From the NCBI GenBank assembly GCA_011772595.1, contig WVZH01000210.1, forward strand, positions 3,597 through 8,720: DNA of 5,124 bases, in the 5' to 3' direction. Below are positions 4,471-5,124 of this stretch, in pieces (position 1 is the first letter of the stretch; each line of letters begins with the position of its first letter). This DNA comes from Anaerolineales bacterium (GTDB lineage: Bacteria; Chloroflexota; Anaerolineae; Anaerolineales; E44-bin32). The notes below the pieces were generated by a model, which was not told the DNA's origin, ran no database searches, and saw only the letters and a program-made list of their open reading frames with translations. Made by a program: the position numbers and the translations under genes.

Positions 4471-5124
4471 CTAACGCATGAAGAGATTGGGTACCAACAT
4501 GACCACTTGTGGAACGTAGGATATTAAGAACAATACGCAAATGGAGGCGATCAAAAATGGGATGGCAGCCAGTGCAATCCTTTCCAATGGAATCTCCGCG
4601 ATAGGTGAAGCAACGATGAGACAAACCCCCAGAGGTGGTGTCGCAAGTCCGATATTGAGATTAACTACCATGATCACTCCGAAATGAATGGGATCAATCC
4701 CGATGCTCTGAGCCAGGGGTAACAGGATCGGTGTCAAAAGAATAATTGCGGCTAACGTTTCCATAAAGGTCCCAACGAAGAGCAATAGAACATTAATCAA
4801 CAGCAGAATGATGATAGGATTCTGCGTTATTGAGGTCATAGCCTTGGCGACGATCTCAGGAATGGCCTCGGCCGCCAATATCCATCCAAACAAATGAGCC
4901 ATAGCGAGGATTATCAAGATAGTCCCGGTCAAGATGCTCGTTTCATAAAGGATGCTCAGAAAAGTCGATACCTTGAGTTCACGATATATGAAAAACCCAA
5001 CGATCACGGCATAGAGTACCGCGACCCCTGCGGCCTCAGTAGGAGTGAAAACGCCGCTCAAGATGCCGCCAAGGAGGATTACCGGCATCAGAATGGCCAA
5101 AAGCGTGTTGAAAAAACCCTCGGT
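4471..5124 (-). CDS. dctM: TRAP transporter large permease subunit (DctM type), 5' end outside window
   Basis: The reading frame stays open to the window edge. The 217 residues present are about the C-terminal half of a roughly 430-residue protein. The first in-frame TTG (5098-5100) is internal, because family-like sequence continues upstream of it (TEGFFNTL). It is extremely hydrophobic, with likely membrane spans near residues 8-25, 30-47, 61-79, 103-119, 121-138, 145-171 and 186-204 of the fragment. Hallmarks are GGILSGVFTPTEAAGVAV (19-36), FMETLAAIILLTPILLPL (120-137), GIDPIHFGVIMVVNLNIGL (142-160) and TPPLGV (162-167). It forms the ion-coupled inner-membrane channel of a tripartite uptake system with a small DctQ subunit and a periplasmic binding protein, presumably encoded upstream beyond the window. 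The dctM name is family-level only; the substrate is not necessarily a C4-dicarboxylate. The adjacent dehydrogenase suggests a sugar acid or similar compound. Confidence 0.94.
   Translation of the reverse strand, partial: TEGFFNTLLAILMPVILLGGILSGVFTPTEAAGVAVLYAVIVGFFIYRELKVSTFLSILYETSILTGTILIILAMAHLFGWILAAEAIPEIVAKAMTSITQNPIIILLLINVLLLFVGTFMETLAAIILLTPILLPLAQSIGIDPIHFGVIMVVNLNIGLATPPLGVCLIVASPIAEIPLERIALAAIPFLIASICVLFLISYVPQVVMLVPNLFMR

Noticed and set aside
5098..5100. TTG as the start codon of the TRAP permease
   Set aside because: The frame stays open and family-like to the window edge, and the protein would be only half the usual length; the true start lies outside.

Overview
The window looks like an accessory, mosaic stretch of a bacterial chromosome. 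It holds five protein-coding genes, two of them cut by the window edges, and two unusually structured intergenic regions. The gene families (SsuB/TauB-type ABC ATPase, FIST sensor, class III nucleotide cyclase, Gfo/Idh/MocA oxidoreductase, TRAP transporter) point to a metabolically versatile, probably Gram-negative bacterium. Desulfobacterota or a related proteobacterial-type lineage would fit, but no phylogenetic marker is present, so the phylum is a guess. Base composition shifts in blocks: the ABC fragment is GC-rich (about 60%), the FIST gene is near 47-50%, the cyclase is about 40% in its first 210 bases and then about 60%, and the right-hand genes are again under 50%.

Layout, left to right. 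(1) 1-225, plus strand: C-terminal end of a nitrate/sulfonate/taurine-type ABC transporter ATPase. (2) 226-752: a 527-base non-coding region with several hairpins, a degenerate heptamer repeat, a spaced direct-repeat pair, and a leader-like segment (549-648). That segment can fold in two mutually exclusive ways and ends in a small hairpin plus T-tract. (3) 753-3112, plus strand: two genes 20 bases apart, a FIST-domain sensor protein and a soluble class III adenylate/guanylate cyclase. The cyclase has an N-terminal coiled coil and a C-terminal PilZ-like domain. (4) 3113-3387: a convergent intergenic region with three copies of an ACCTGA-containing repeat and two hairpins. (5) 4395-3388 and 5124-4471, minus strand: a Gfo/Idh/MocA-family oxidoreductase downstream of the C-terminal half of a TRAP transporter large permease (DctM type), probably one catabolic operon for a sugar acid or related carboxylate.

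The most interesting unit is the FIST-cyclase pair. FIST proteins are predicted cytoplasmic small-ligand sensors. Here one sits directly upstream of a cyclase that keeps every catalytic residue but has Glu where adenylate cyclases have the adenine-selecting Lys. The pair may be a compact ligand-to-cyclic-nucleotide module. It is bracketed by same-orientation copies of the motif ACCTGACCCC and preceded by a possible attenuator RNA. The right-hand minus-strand genes appear functionally unrelated and converge on it.
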